This document shows positions 25,395-35,675 of a stretch of DNA of 52,494 bases, piece by piece. The position numbers and the translations under genes are program-made. The stretch's first letter is position 1. The number at the start of each line of letters is the position of its first letter. The notes below the pieces were generated by a model. The model was given only the letters and a program-made list of their open reading frames with translations, was not told the DNA's origin and did not search any database. Source of the DNA: an uncultured Lachnospiraceae bacterium (GTDB lineage Bacteria; Bacillota; Clostridia; Lachnospirales; Lachnospiraceae); the NCBI GenBank assembly GCA_900550235.1, contig URRQ01000011.1:1-52494 (forward strand), given 5' to 3'.

Positions 25395-26987
25395 TTAGTC
25401 GAACGGACGAAAAGTCTCTGCAATTTTTTCAGCTACTTTCATCCCGTCCATTGCAGCAGATGTAATCCCTCCTGCGTAACCTGCTCCTTCTCCACATGGA
25501 TAAATGCCCGTTATTTCGCTCATTAAAGTTTCGTTTCGTGGAATTCTGACAGGAGAAGACGTTCTGCTTTCCACTCCGGATAGTAACGTATCTTCTTTAG
25601 AAAAACCGTGAATTTTGTCGTTAAATTTTTTTATACCAGCCTCTATTGAATCTGCAATTTCGTCTGGAAAGATACTTCTAACATTGGCAAATGCATAATT
25701 CCCTTTCATTTCCGGACGAACATCACCAAATTGTTCGGAGCATCTGTTATTGCAGAAATCACCAAACAATTGTACAGGAATTTTGCCATTCGCAAGCTGA
25801 AATGCATTTTTTTCCAAATTTCGTTGAAATTCAATTCCTGCCAGCGGAGTATCTCCGCTAAAATCATCCGGTGTAACTGTGACAATAATTGCGCTGTTCG
25901 CGTTTGTTCCGCCTCGATCATGATAGCTCATTCCATTTACCGCTAACATCCCTTCTTCTGAAGAGGCATTTACCACAAAACCGCCCGGACACATGCAGAA
26001 CGAATATACTCCTCTTCCATTTTCCAATTGTTCTGCAACTTTATAAGCCGCAGCCGGAAGAACCGGACTTTCTGCGATTCCATACTGCGATTCGTTGATC
26101 ATCGTTTGTTGATGCTCTACACGAACACCTACTGCAAATGATTTTGCTTCCATTGGGATTCCTTTTTTATAAAGAGTAGTAAAAGTATCTCTTGCACTAT
26201 GCCCAATGGCAAGAACAGCTATTTCACAAGGAATTTCTTCTGTTTCATTCACAATGAGCCCTGTTAGAGAGCGATTTTTGATGATAAAGTCTGTCACTTT
26301 ACTATGGAAACGTACTTCTCCACCTGCTGCTTCAATTGCTTGTCTCATTTTTTTTACAACGGTAGTTAATATATCTGTTCCAATATGTGGTTTATTGATA
26401 TATCGGATTTCTTCCGGTGCGCCATGTTCTATAAAAAGCTCAAGTACTTTTGCATTTCTTCCTATCGGATCTTTTACGAGTGTATTCAGTTTTCCGTCAG
26501 AGAACGTGCCTGCCCCTCCTTCTCCAAATTGTACGTTAGATTCTGGATTTAAGACACCGTTTTCCCAAAAACCGGCAACATCCTTTGTACGTGTATCTAC
26601 ATCTGCTCCCCGTTCCAGTAAAAGCGGTTTGTATCCGGCATGAGCAAGCATATAAGCACAAAACAGACCTGCCGGACCACTTCCGATCACAATCGGACGA
26701 TGGGAAAGTTTCTGACTTCCTGAAACAGAAAACCGGTAAGATTGCTCCGGAGATTTGGTAATCTGATTTCCACGATTCTTTTTTAAAATTATCGATTCAT
26801 CTGCTAATGCAAGGTCAATAGTATATACATAATAAAGTTCCGGTTTTTTTCTTGCATCCATAGACTGTTTCACAATACGAAACGTAAGAATACGTGACAC
26901 CGGGACACGAAGCATCTTGGCAACTTTGTTTTTCAACTCCTCTTCCGTATGAGGAATACGTAGTTTTACCTGATTAATTCGGATCAT
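25395..26987 (-). CDS. FAD-dependent dehydrogenase (COG2509-type)
   Basis: A 530-residue flavoprotein. VIGSGPAGLFCAYML near 100 is the dinucleotide-binding GxGxxG loop, GEGGAGTFSDGKLNT follows it in the way typical of this family, and the C-terminus has IYPCGEGAGYAGGI. Members are called uncharacterised FAD-dependent dehydrogenases; the substrate is unknown. The start at 26987 follows AAGGAAG; a longer reading would overlap the next gene upstream. The ATG begins one base after the stop of the BaiN-like gene, so the two flavoproteins are co-transcribed. Confidence 0.9.
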   Translation of the reverse strand: MIRINQVKLRIPHTEEELKNKVAKMLRVPVSRILTFRIVKQSMDARKKPELYYVYTIDLALADESIILKKNRGNQITKSPEQSYRFSVSGSQKLSHRPIVIGSGPAGLFCAYMLAHAGYKPLLLERGADVDTRTKDVAGFWENGVLNPESNVQFGEGGAGTFSDGKLNTLVKDPIGRNAKVLELFIEHGAPEEIRYINKPHIGTDILTTVVKKMRQAIEAAGGEVRFHSKVTDFIIKNRSLTGLIVNETEEIPCEIAVLAIGHSARDTFTTLYKKGIPMEAKSFAVGVRVEHQQTMINESQYGIAESPVLPAAAYKVAEQLENGRGVYSFCMCPGGFVVNASSEEGMLAVNGMSYHDRGGTNANSAIIVTVTPDDFSGDTPLAGIEFQRNLEKNAFQLANGKIPVQLFGDFCNNRCSEQFGDVRPEMKGNYAFANVRSIFPDEIADSIEAGIKKFNDKIHGFSKEDTLLSGVESRTSSPVRIPRNETLMSEITGIYPCGEGAGYAGGITSAAMDGMKVAEKIAETFRPFD

Positions 26988-26988
26988 C

Positions 26989-28233
26989 TTATTCTTCCTT
27001 TCCACTTACAGCAAATGCAGCCGCCTCTCCCGCAATCGCACCGGTACTCCATGCCCATTGCAGATTATACCCGCCACACATACCGTCTATATCTAACAGT
27101 TCTCCCGTAATATAAAGACCTTTTACAAGACGAGATTCCATCGTCCTGCTTTGAATCTCTTTGATTCGAACTCCACCGGCGCAGATTTGTGCCTGCTCAA
27201 AAGAATTTGTTTTTATGATTTCAATAGAAAACGTTTTGCACTTGTGAGCTAAAGTTTCCAATTGATTTTCCGTAAGGTTTTTCACTGGCAATTCACCTGG
27301 AATTTTGGAAGCACGTAAAAGAACAGGAATGAGTTTTTTATTAAAAACTCCAACCAAAAACTCTTCCGAGGTCTTCTCCTGCTCTTGTTGGCTTCTATTC
27401 AAGAAAAACGAAAATAATTCTTGCATACTATATTCCGGCATAAAATCAAGAACTGCTTTTGGCGTTTTACCCTCAAAAAGCGAAAGAGCCGCATATCGAC
27501 TGATTTGAAATACCGGAATTCCGGAAATCCCATAATTAGTCAATTGTAATTCTCCGGTATCCTCTGCCAATAGAGTATCATTTACATAAAGCGAGATTTT
27601 TGCATCTGTACGTACTCCTGATACCATCTTGAAAAATGTTCCTTTTCCATGAAGCTGTACAAGAGCCGGAACAACCGGACTAATGCTGTGTCCTAACGAT
27701 TTCGCAAGCGTGTATCCGCTTCCATCTGAACCAAGTACCGGCGAAGCTTTTCCGCCGGTTGCTAAAATCACCGCATCTGCATGATACGCTTTATCACTTG
27801 TTCGGATGTAAAAATTCTCTTTCTTTTGGATTGCAAGAACTTTTGTATTACAACATACGTTTACACGTAATCTTTTCAATTCCATGACAAGTACCTCTTG
27901 AACCGCAGACGCCTGTTCAGATTTTGGATAATAATAACCATTTCGTTCTTTTGGAAGAATTCCAAGTTCAGAAAAGAACTTTAACGTGTCACTTGTATCA
28001 AATTTTTGCAAAACCTTTGGAACGATGGATACGTCTTCTCCACGAAAGTGCGACGGATCCATTTCCGAATTCGTAAAATTGCATTTTCCGTTTCCTGTAG
28101 AGAGAATCTTTTTCCCTACTTGTTCTTTTTGTTCCAATATCGTAACAGGAACTCCCTTTCTTGCCGCCATAATTGCAGCAAGAATTCCAGATGCTCCACC
28201 TCCTACGATTACAATATGCGGTTTCTTTTCCAT
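26989..28233 (-). CDS. BaiN/RdsA-family NAD(P)/FAD oxidoreductase (HI0933-like)
   Basis: A 414-residue flavoprotein of the HI0933/YhiN family. GGGASG at 11-16 binds FAD, followed by GKKILSTGNGKCNFTN, the family signature, then VILATGGKASPVLGSDGSGY and the C-terminal GYNLQWAWSTGAIAG. Family members are annotated as aminoacetone oxidase-like or BaiN; one homologue acts in bile-acid dehydroxylation, but this gene has no bai context. The ATG at 28233 follows GAGGA at 7 bases. Confidence 0.9.
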   Translation of the reverse strand: MEKKPHIVIVGGGASGILAAIMAARKGVPVTILEQKEQVGKKILSTGNGKCNFTNSEMDPSHFRGEDVSIVPKVLQKFDTSDTLKFFSELGILPKERNGYYYPKSEQASAVQEVLVMELKRLRVNVCCNTKVLAIQKKENFYIRTSDKAYHADAVILATGGKASPVLGSDGSGYTLAKSLGHSISPVVPALVQLHGKGTFFKMVSGVRTDAKISLYVNDTLLAEDTGELQLTNYGISGIPVFQISRYAALSLFEGKTPKAVLDFMPEYSMQELFSFFLNRSQQEQEKTSEEFLVGVFNKKLIPVLLRASKIPGELPVKNLTENQLETLAHKCKTFSIEIIKTNSFEQAQICAGGVRIKEIQSRTMESRLVKGLYITGELLDIDGMCGGYNLQWAWSTGAIAGEAAAFAVSGKEE

Positions 28234-28247
28234 GTTATATTCCTCAT

Positions 28248-29537
28248 TTATTCTGGTAACGTAACAATTCCTGCACGCACTAATTTTTCTAAGCTCATTA
28301 AAATTCCTAATTTCGCATGCGGCCACGTAAGTCCTCCCTGGAAATAAACAGCATACGGAGGTTTAATTGGTCCATCTGCACTAAGTTCAATGGAAGAGCC
28401 TTGTACGAATGCACCGGCAGCCATAATAACATCGCTATCATATCCCGGCATAGCCCATGGGATTGGCGTTACATAACTATCTACGGGAGCTGCTGCCTGA
28501 ATTCCTTCACAAAATGCAATAACTCCTTCCGGTTTTCCAAAGGTAACTGCCTGAATGATGTCGTGGCGGCTTTCTGTGCTGTTAGGAATTACATCATATC
28601 CTAACGTTTCATAGATATTTGCGGCAAAGACAGCTCCTTTAAGTGCGCTGCTTACAACAGTTGGTGCAAGGAATAATCCCTGGTAAAAGGATTGCATCAC
28701 TCCTAACGAAGCCCCAACTTCTTTTCCAAGCCCTGGTGAAGTCAATCGATATGCACAATTTTCAATGAGCTCTTCCTTTCCCGCAACGTAACCTCCGATT
28801 GGAGCAAGTCCTCCTCCCGGATTCTTGATAAGAGAACCTACTACAAGGTCTGCCCCAACATCACTTGGCTCGATCGTTTCTACAAATTCTCCATAACAAT
28901 TATCTACCATGCAGATTACATCAGGTTTTACAGATTTTACAAATGCAATCAATTCTCCAATCTGCTGTACAGAAAAACTAGGACGAGTCTGATATCCTTT
29001 CGATCTTTGAATGGTAATCAATTTCGTTTTTTCATGGATTGCCTTCTTGATATTCTCATAGTCAAACGTACCGTCTTCTAACAAATCAACCTGTTTGTAT
29101 GTAATCCCATATTCAGCAAGAGATCCTTTCGATTCTCGAATTCCGATCACTTCTTCTAATGTATCATACGGTTTGCCAACCGGAGACAACAGTTCATCTC
29201 CTGGACGAAGATTTGCAGAAAGAGCAAGGGCGAGAGCATGTGTTCCACACGTAATCTGTGGTCTTACAAGAGCAGCTTCTGTATGAAAAACACTGGCATA
29301 GACTTCTTCCAATGTGTCTCGTCCCTGATCGTTATAGCCGTATCCGCTTGCATAGTGAAAACATCCTTCGTTTACTCTTCGATCCTGCATCGCTTTGATT
29401 ACTTTTAACTGATTATACTCTGCAATTCGATCGATTGCTCCAAAGCGTTCCGATAATCTTTCTTCTATTTTCTGACCGAATGCATAGACGCCTTCGGAAA
29501 TTCCAAGTTCCTTATACTGTGCCGTCATTTCTAACAT
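28248..29537 (-). CDS. ynbB: Methionine gamma-lyase family / aluminium-resistance PLP enzyme
   Basis: A 429-residue fold-type I PLP enzyme of the YnbB group. ASGYGYNDQGRDTLEEVYA, AALVRPQITCGTHALALAL and GSLIKNPGGGLAPIGGYVAG (with the PLP lysine) are diagnostic. Annotated as cystathionine beta-lyase-like or aluminium-resistance protein; the physiological substrate is unclear. The start overlaps miaA by 26 bases and has AAAGGAA upstream inside miaA. In Bacillus ynbB also lies near hfq/miaA, so the linkage is conserved. Confidence 0.92.
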   Translation of the reverse strand: MLEMTAQYKELGISEGVYAFGQKIEERLSERFGAIDRIAEYNQLKVIKAMQDRRVNEGCFHYASGYGYNDQGRDTLEEVYASVFHTEAALVRPQITCGTHALALALSANLRPGDELLSPVGKPYDTLEEVIGIRESKGSLAEYGITYKQVDLLEDGTFDYENIKKAIHEKTKLITIQRSKGYQTRPSFSVQQIGELIAFVKSVKPDVICMVDNCYGEFVETIEPSDVGADLVVGSLIKNPGGGLAPIGGYVAGKEELIENCAYRLTSPGLGKEVGASLGVMQSFYQGLFLAPTVVSSALKGAVFAANIYETLGYDVIPNSTESRHDIIQAVTFGKPEGVIAFCEGIQAAAPVDSYVTPIPWAMPGYDSDVIMAAGAFVQGSSIELSADGPIKPPYAVYFQGGLTWPHAKLGILMSLEKLVRAGIVTLPE

Positions 29538-30480
29538 GTATTTTAGTTCCTTTCTGTATTTCTTGAATGAGAAATTCTAAGATTTTCTCATCATCATATT
29601 GAAAATCATTTTTATTTACCCAAATTACATCTCGTTCACGTTTAAACCACGTAATCTGCCGTTTTGCAAAATGTCTCGTGTCTCGTTTTAAAATGTAAAT
29701 AGCTTCATCTAATGTTGTAATACCATTTAAGTAATCTAGTATTTCCTTATATCCCAGTCCCTGCATGGAGACCATCTCTCTTGTATATCCCTTTTCTTGT
29801 AGAGATTTGACTTCATCGACAAGTCCTTCTTTTAACATTTCGTCAATTCGAAGGTTGATTCGTTCATATAGTTTTTCGCGCTCATCATTTAGGACAAAGT
29901 AACAAAAATCATACGGAGATGATTTTGCCCGTTCTGCTGCATTGTGCACGGATATTTTTGTTCCTGTCTGCTTATAGAACTCCAACGCACGAATCACTCG
30001 TTTTACATTGTTGGCATGAATCTCATTGGCCGATTCCTCGTCCACCTCACGCAACATGGCATGAAGATATTCGGCACCTTTTTCTTGTGCGATCTTTTCC
30101 AGCTCGTGTCTGTATTCATGATCTTCTTCATTCTCCGTAAAATCAATATCATACAGAAGCGCTTGAATATAGAACCCGGTGCCTCCAACTACAATAGGAA
30201 TGTGGCCATTGGCATAAATCTGAGCCATCGCCTCTTTTGCCATTTGTTGAAAACGAACGACATGGAATTCTTCATCCGGTTCTAATACATCTACAAGATA
30301 ATGTGGGATTCCTTCCATTTCTTCTTTCTTAATCTTCGCTGAACCAATATCCATTCCTTTGTATACTTGCATGGAATCAGCGGAAATGATCTCTCCTCCA
30401 ATTGCTTTTGCAAGTTGAATTGAGAGTTTTGTTTTCCCGACAGCTGTCGGACCGGTTAATATGATCAATGGTTTTTTCAT
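29512..30480 (-). CDS. miaA: tRNA dimethylallyltransferase
   Basis: MiaA adds the dimethylallyl group to A37 of tRNAs reading U-starting codons. The 322-residue protein has the P-loop LTGPTAVGKT near 8-17, SADSMQVYKGMDIGSAK near 34-50 and the C-terminal QITWFKRE. It overlaps mutL by four bases (ATGA type). miaB, which thiolates the same nucleotide, is encoded about 5 kb upstream in the same strand cluster. Confidence 0.97.
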   Translation of the reverse strand: MKKPLIILTGPTAVGKTKLSIQLAKAIGGEIISADSMQVYKGMDIGSAKIKKEEMEGIPHYLVDVLEPDEEFHVVRFQQMAKEAMAQIYANGHIPIVVGGTGFYIQALLYDIDFTENEEDHEYRHELEKIAQEKGAEYLHAMLREVDEESANEIHANNVKRVIRALEFYKQTGTKISVHNAAERAKSSPYDFCYFVLNDEREKLYERINLRIDEMLKEGLVDEVKSLQEKGYTREMVSMQGLGYKEILDYLNGITTLDEAIYILKRDTRHFAKRQITWFKRERDVIWVNKNDFQYDDEKILEFLIQEIQKGTKIHVRNDGTV

Positions 30481-32426
30481 GATACGATCCTCTTGAATTT
30501 TTTCTCAAGCTCCCGCTTGGTCATGGCAATGATAGTTGGTCTGCCATGCGGACAATGATAGGGGTTCTCCAATTCCAACAGTTCTCCGATCAATGTGTCT
30601 ACTTCAGCGGCTGATAAACGAGAATTTCCCTTTACTGCTGCTTTGCACGACATCGATGCAATCTTTTCTGCAATCATATCCGGTGCTTCTTTTGACGTAA
30701 TCTCTTCGGAGAGGTTATCCAGCATCTCAATTAACAATTCTTTTTTAGCGATGCTAAAAAGGTTATCCGGGACAGCACGGATTGCGTAAGAATCTCCACC
30801 AAACTCTTCAATTTCAAACCCTATTCCAATAAACAAATCCATATGGGTACGAAGAAGTTCTGCTTCCTGCATGGACAGATTCAAAACAATCGGTGGACTT
30901 AAGTATTGTGAAGTATAGTTTCTGTCTTTCATGCCACGCAATGTTTTTTCATATAATATACGCTCATGCGCTGCATGTTGGTCGATAATGTAGAGTTGGT
31001 CTTGAAACTCTACTAACCAATAGGTTTCAAAAACTTGTCCGATCAGCTTGTACTCTTTCATAGATTTTTTACTTAACAATTTCTCTTCAAAAAAATTAAG
31101 CTGGGTTGACTCCATGGAGGACTCTACTTTTTTCGGAGGATTTATAGATTTTTCTACTTTTGCCTGTGCACGTGCATAGTTTGCCGCTTCACGGATCCGA
31201 TCGATTTGCATCGGTTCTCTATGGATCTGTGTACGGTCTTTAACTTCCGCCTGAGAATGTTGTTTGTGATAAGATTCCACCCGTTCTCTCATCTTTTTCA
31301 TAAAATAAGCTTCATCTTTTATCTCAGGTTTTTCTACACTTGGCCGCTGATTAGGTAAACTCATTGGTTTTTCGATACTTGGTTCCGGAATTTTCGGAAC
31401 TTCTTTTGCTTCTGGAAGTTCTACTCTCGGAATCAATTCTTTTTCCGTCAAAGCATTTTTTAACGCATGATAGACGAAATTATAGACCTCTTGTTGATTA
31501 CTGAACCGTAGTTCCATTTTTGTAGGATGTACATTTACATCCAGATCTTGACCATCCATTTTAAAATGCAGTACCGTAAATGGATATTTATGCTGCATTG
31601 TAAAGTCTTTATACGCATCTTCAATGGATTTAGCAATGATATTGCTTTTTACATATCTTCCATTGATATAATAATTCTCATAATTTCGATTGCCTCTGGA
31701 TACAAGCGGCTTTCCGATAAATCCTGTCAGATGAATGCCATCGATCCGTTCATCTACTTCAAGAAGATTATTTGCAATATCACGACCAAATACGTGGTAA
31801 ATCACATCTTTTAACTTTCCATTTCCCGAAGTATGTAGTTTCTTTTGTCCATTGTTAATAAACTGAATCGATACTTCCGGATGAGAGAGAGCAAGACGTA
31901 TCATCAGTTCATTTACGTGACTGGCCTCTGTCATTGGTGTTTTCAAAAATTTTCTACGTGCCGGGGTGTTGTAAAAAATCTGATGGATCAAAAAGGTAGT
32001 GCCATCCGGAGCTCCGGCATCTTCCAAACTTTTTTCCTGCCCGCCTTCGATCACATATTTTGTACCAAATTCGCTCTCTCTTGTTTTCGTAATCAATTCA
32101 ACTTGAGAAATAGCGGCAATACTGGAAAGCGCCTCACCTCGGAATCCTAACGATGAAATACCGCTCAAATCTTCCACACAACGTATTTTACTTGTGGAAT
32201 GTCGAAGGAATGCCAACGGAACTTCTTCTTTTGGAATTCCGCATCCATTGTCAGTAATTCGTATAAAGGATATGCCTCCTTCTTTGATTTCCACCGTAAC
32301 TGCGGTTGCTTTTGCATCAATGGCATTTTCCACTAATTCTTTTACAATCGAAGAAGGACGCTCAATGACTTCTCCAGCCGCAATCTTATCAATTGTAATT
32401 TGATCTAATACTTGAATATTTGCCAT
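30477..32426 (-). CDS. mutL: DNA mismatch repair protein MutL with endonuclease motif
   Basis: A 649-residue MutL. The GHKL ATPase N-terminus shows IAAGEVIERPSSIVKELVEN, DNGCGI and GFRGEALSSI. The C-terminal dimerisation domain keeps the metal-binding endonuclease motif DQHAAHERILYE and the distal CPHGRPT, so this MutL should nick DNA itself, as expected in a lineage without MutH. The start at 32426 follows AGAGGAATC; the frame is open further into mutS. It is translationally coupled to miaA. Confidence 0.97.
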   Translation of the reverse strand: MANIQVLDQITIDKIAAGEVIERPSSIVKELVENAIDAKATAVTVEIKEGGISFIRITDNGCGIPKEEVPLAFLRHSTSKIRCVEDLSGISSLGFRGEALSSIAAISQVELITKTRESEFGTKYVIEGGQEKSLEDAGAPDGTTFLIHQIFYNTPARRKFLKTPMTEASHVNELMIRLALSHPEVSIQFINNGQKKLHTSGNGKLKDVIYHVFGRDIANNLLEVDERIDGIHLTGFIGKPLVSRGNRNYENYYINGRYVKSNIIAKSIEDAYKDFTMQHKYPFTVLHFKMDGQDLDVNVHPTKMELRFSNQQEVYNFVYHALKNALTEKELIPRVELPEAKEVPKIPEPSIEKPMSLPNQRPSVEKPEIKDEAYFMKKMRERVESYHKQHSQAEVKDRTQIHREPMQIDRIREAANYARAQAKVEKSINPPKKVESSMESTQLNFFEEKLLSKKSMKEYKLIGQVFETYWLVEFQDQLYIIDQHAAHERILYEKTLRGMKDRNYTSQYLSPPIVLNLSMQEAELLRTHMDLFIGIGFEIEEFGGDSYAIRAVPDNLFSIAKKELLIEMLDNLSEEITSKEAPDMIAEKIASMSCKAAVKGNSRLSAAEVDTLIGELLELENPYHCPHGRPTIIAMTKRELEKKFKRIVS

Positions 32427-32443
32427 AGTTGATTCCTCTTTCA

Positions 32444-35104
32444 TTAACCCCATCTGTTTTTCAGCTTATTCTGCAGACGGTATATTGTGTTCAATGCATC
32501 CATCGGCGTCATGTTGCTGATTTCTAATTCTTCCAGTTCTTTTAGTACATCATCGTCTTTGACAGTATCAAAAAGTGATATCTGCGCCAAATCCACATCG
32601 TCATAACGTTTTGCCTTTGGCTTTTTCTTTGATTCCTGGTTTTGGACTGTTAAGTCACGTACGCGAGTTGTAATGTCTGCATCGCTAAGTTCTCCAACGA
32701 TTTCTTTCGCACGATTGATAACAGATTCCGGGACACCGGCTAATTTTGCCACTTGAATACCATAGCTCTTATCTGCGCCGCCTTTTACGATTTTTCGTAA
32801 AAAGACAATGTCATCTCCTTTTTCTTTTACAGCGATACAGTAATTATTTACACTATCAATCTTTCCTTCCAATTCCGTCAGTTCATGATAATGTGTTGCA
32901 AACAATGTTTTTGCTCCGAGTAATTTCTTATTACTGATATGCTCAACAACCGCCCAGGCAATACTGAGTCCATCAAAGGTACTTGTACCACGACCGATTT
33001 CATCTAGAATAAGAAGACTTTTATCGGTTGCATTTCTTAAGATATTCGCGACTTCAGTCATCTCCACCATAAAAGTACTCTGTCCGGATGCAAGATCATC
33101 TGATGCTCCTACACGGGTAAAGATACGATCTACAATCCCAATATTGGCAGTTTCAGCCGGTACAAAAGAACCAATTTGTGCAAGAAGAACGATCAACGCA
33201 GTCTGTCGCATATACGTAGATTTTCCGGCCATATTAGGTCCCGTAATGATAGAGACGCGATTTTTCTTATCATCTAATAACGTATCGTTTGCAATAAACA
33301 TATCATTCGGTATCATTTTTTCTACAACCGGGTGGCGCCCGTTTTTAATATCGATAATTCCTTTTTCGTTAATTTTCGGACGTACATAATTATTACGTTC
33401 TGCTACAAGCGCAAGAGACGCAACAACATCTAGTTTTGCAATAGCTTTCGCTGTCTTTTGGATACGCAGCACTTCTGCACCGATGCGATCACGCACTTCA
33501 CAATAGATCTCATACTCCAACGCATATAATTTATCTTCCGCGCCTAAAATGGTATCCTCCAATTCTTTCAACCTTGGAATAATATAGCGTTCTGCATTAG
33601 CAAGCGTTTGTTTTCTCGTATAGTAATCCGGCACAAGATCTTTATAGGAATTGGTCACTTCCAAATAGTAACCAAATACTTTGTTGTATTTGATGCGAAG
33701 ATTTTTAATTCCTGTTTTCTCCCGTTCTTCCGCTTCTAATTCTGCCAGCCATGTTTTGCCTTCTGTTTTTGCACTACGGAGTCGATCGACCTCTTCACTA
33801 TAGCCATCGCGGATAATACCGCCTTCTTTCATGGCGAGCGGCGGCTCTTCCATAATCGCATCTTCTACCAGTGTATATAAATCTTGTAATGGATCCAGTT
33901 CCTCCCGAAGTTCTTGCAATAATTCACATTGCATCTCTTCCAAAATGTATTGAATATGCGGCAGCATCTGCAAAGAACCTTTGAATGCTGTCAAATCTCT
34001 TGGATTAGCAGATTGATATGTAATACGACTGATCAGTCGTTCCAAGTCATATACCGGCGAGAGATATTCCCGAATCTCTTCTCTTGCAATCGCATTGTCT
34101 TTTAACTCATTCACTGCATCTAAACGTTTTACAATGTCCGTTTTATCGATCAGAGGCTGTTCCACATAGCTTCGAAGAGTTCGAGCTCCCATTGCAGTTT
34201 TTGTTTTATCTAAAACCCAAAGAAGGGAACCTCTCTTTTGCTTTTCGCGTAATGTCTCGCAAAGTTCAAGATTTCTTCTTGTCGAACTATCAAGCAACAT
34301 ATATTTACCGGTTGCATATCCTGTAATATGTGTCAAATGAGACAAAGACGTTTTCTGTGTCTCGTACAGGTACTGCATTAACGCACCGGCTGCAATGACG
34401 CCACAATTATAATCCGCAAGCCCAAGCCCCTCTAATGATCCTACTTTAAAGTGCTCTTTCAATACACGATTACACATAGTATCATCAAAATACCACGCAT
34501 CTAAAGAGTAGATTGCAATTCCAAGACGATCTTTCAAATCCTCTAGATCCATTCCGCTCATATAAAACGGTTCATTGCATATAATTTCTGAAGGTGCGAA
34601 TTTTGCGATCTCATCGAATAACTTCTTTCCACTATCAAGCTCAGTAACAAAATAATCTCCGGTAGATACATCTGCTACTGAAAGTCCATAGCGGTCAGCG
34701 ATATATACGATGCACATAATATAATTGTTTTTCGTTTCGTCCAATGCCTGTACATTTAAGTTCGTTCCCGGAGTGACAATGCGAACAACCTCTCGTTTTA
34801 CGATTCCTTTCGCTTGTTTCGGATCTTCAACCTGTTCACAGATTGCGACTTTATATCCCTTTGACACAAGACGGTTCAAATATCCTTCCACCGCATGATA
34901 TGGTACTCCGCACATCGGAGCTCTCTCTTCCAGTCCGCAATTCTTTCCGGTTAATACAATCTCTAATTCTCGCGAAACTGTAATCGCATCTTCAAAAAAC
35001 ATCTCATAGAAATCTCCGAGACGATAAAACAGAATACAGTCTTGATATTTTTCTTTTGTTTCTATATATTGTTGCATCATCGGCGTCATAGTTGTCGTAC
35101 TCAT
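32444..35104 (-). CDS. mutS: DNA mismatch repair protein MutS
   Basis: An 886-residue MutS1. The N-terminal mismatch-recognition domain has FYRLGDFYEMFFEDA (the Phe-x-Glu motif region), and the ATPase domain has GPNMAGKST and LLILDEIGRGTSTFDG. The C-terminus carries the short dimer segment before KNRWG. The start at 35104 follows AAGGAG; an open frame runs further upstream without a ribosome binding site. mutL follows after 17 bases. Confidence 0.97.
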   Translation of the reverse strand: MSTTTMTPMMQQYIETKEKYQDCILFYRLGDFYEMFFEDAITVSRELEIVLTGKNCGLEERAPMCGVPYHAVEGYLNRLVSKGYKVAICEQVEDPKQAKGIVKREVVRIVTPGTNLNVQALDETKNNYIMCIVYIADRYGLSVADVSTGDYFVTELDSGKKLFDEIAKFAPSEIICNEPFYMSGMDLEDLKDRLGIAIYSLDAWYFDDTMCNRVLKEHFKVGSLEGLGLADYNCGVIAAGALMQYLYETQKTSLSHLTHITGYATGKYMLLDSSTRRNLELCETLREKQKRGSLLWVLDKTKTAMGARTLRSYVEQPLIDKTDIVKRLDAVNELKDNAIAREEIREYLSPVYDLERLISRITYQSANPRDLTAFKGSLQMLPHIQYILEEMQCELLQELREELDPLQDLYTLVEDAIMEEPPLAMKEGGIIRDGYSEEVDRLRSAKTEGKTWLAELEAEEREKTGIKNLRIKYNKVFGYYLEVTNSYKDLVPDYYTRKQTLANAERYIIPRLKELEDTILGAEDKLYALEYEIYCEVRDRIGAEVLRIQKTAKAIAKLDVVASLALVAERNNYVRPKINEKGIIDIKNGRHPVVEKMIPNDMFIANDTLLDDKKNRVSIITGPNMAGKSTYMRQTALIVLLAQIGSFVPAETANIGIVDRIFTRVGASDDLASGQSTFMVEMTEVANILRNATDKSLLILDEIGRGTSTFDGLSIAWAVVEHISNKKLLGAKTLFATHYHELTELEGKIDSVNNYCIAVKEKGDDIVFLRKIVKGGADKSYGIQVAKLAGVPESVINRAKEIVGELSDADITTRVRDLTVQNQESKKKPKAKRYDDVDLAQISLFDTVKDDDVLKELEELEISNMTPMDALNTIYRLQNKLKNRWG

Positions 35105-35177
35105 AGCTATTAATCTCCTTTTATTCAATTCTTTATCATAACAAACTTTACTTGTCATTTCAAGAAAAAGAGAGAAT

Positions 35178-35594
35178 TTATACTACATGATATTGTGGTT
35201 TTTCTTCGCCGTATAACAAATACAGTAGATATCCACTACAACATATTCCAACGAGGCAGAGTCCGGAAAAAAGGACAGCAAACGGAAGACAGATTTGACC
35301 AAACAGATGAAACGGCTGGTCAGAATAATCCCATACATCCCAGCCCATCCATTTGTTTACAATGATTCCGGTAATAAATTCTCCGCATATTACAAAAAGT
35401 GTACAACGGGCAATCTGAATGTATAATGGATCCTGCCATCTGGTCATTTGACCTTGCCATGCAAAAAATACCATACAGATTCCTCCAAGTATAAACATAC
35501 TCCAATGGGAAAACCCACGAAACAGAACTTCCAATATATAATAAACAGTCCCTCCAAACGCCAATAAAAACGAATATTCACTTAATTTTTTCAA
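35178..35594 (-). CDS. Putative ABC transporter permease (CmpB-like, PF06541)
   Basis: A 138-residue membrane protein with four hydrophobic segments. LFRGFSHWSMFILGGICMVFF and EFITGIIVNKWMGWDVWDYS match the small CmpB-type putative permease family. No ATPase is adjacent and transport has not been shown for the family. The TTG at 35594 follows AAAGGAC by 8 bases and gives the family's usual N-terminus; the ATG at 35630 lacks a ribosome binding site. It lies between miaB and mutS. Confidence 0.82.
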   Translation of the reverse strand: MKKLSEYSFLLAFGGTVYYILEVLFRGFSHWSMFILGGICMVFFAWQGQMTRWQDPLYIQIARCTLFVICGEFITGIIVNKWMGWDVWDYSDQPFHLFGQICLPFAVLFSGLCLVGICCSGYLLYLLYGEEKPQYHVV

Positions 35595-35675
35595 AGAAAA
35601 ACGTCCTTTCCATTTATGATATAGTCTCATAAATAGTTTGGACGTATTCTTAAAAATTATAACCGATATGAAGTG

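Noticed and set aside
26206..26643. Plus-strand frame of 145 codons within the FAD dehydrogenase
   Set aside because: Antisense shadow of a well-supported flavoprotein gene with no ribosome binding site.
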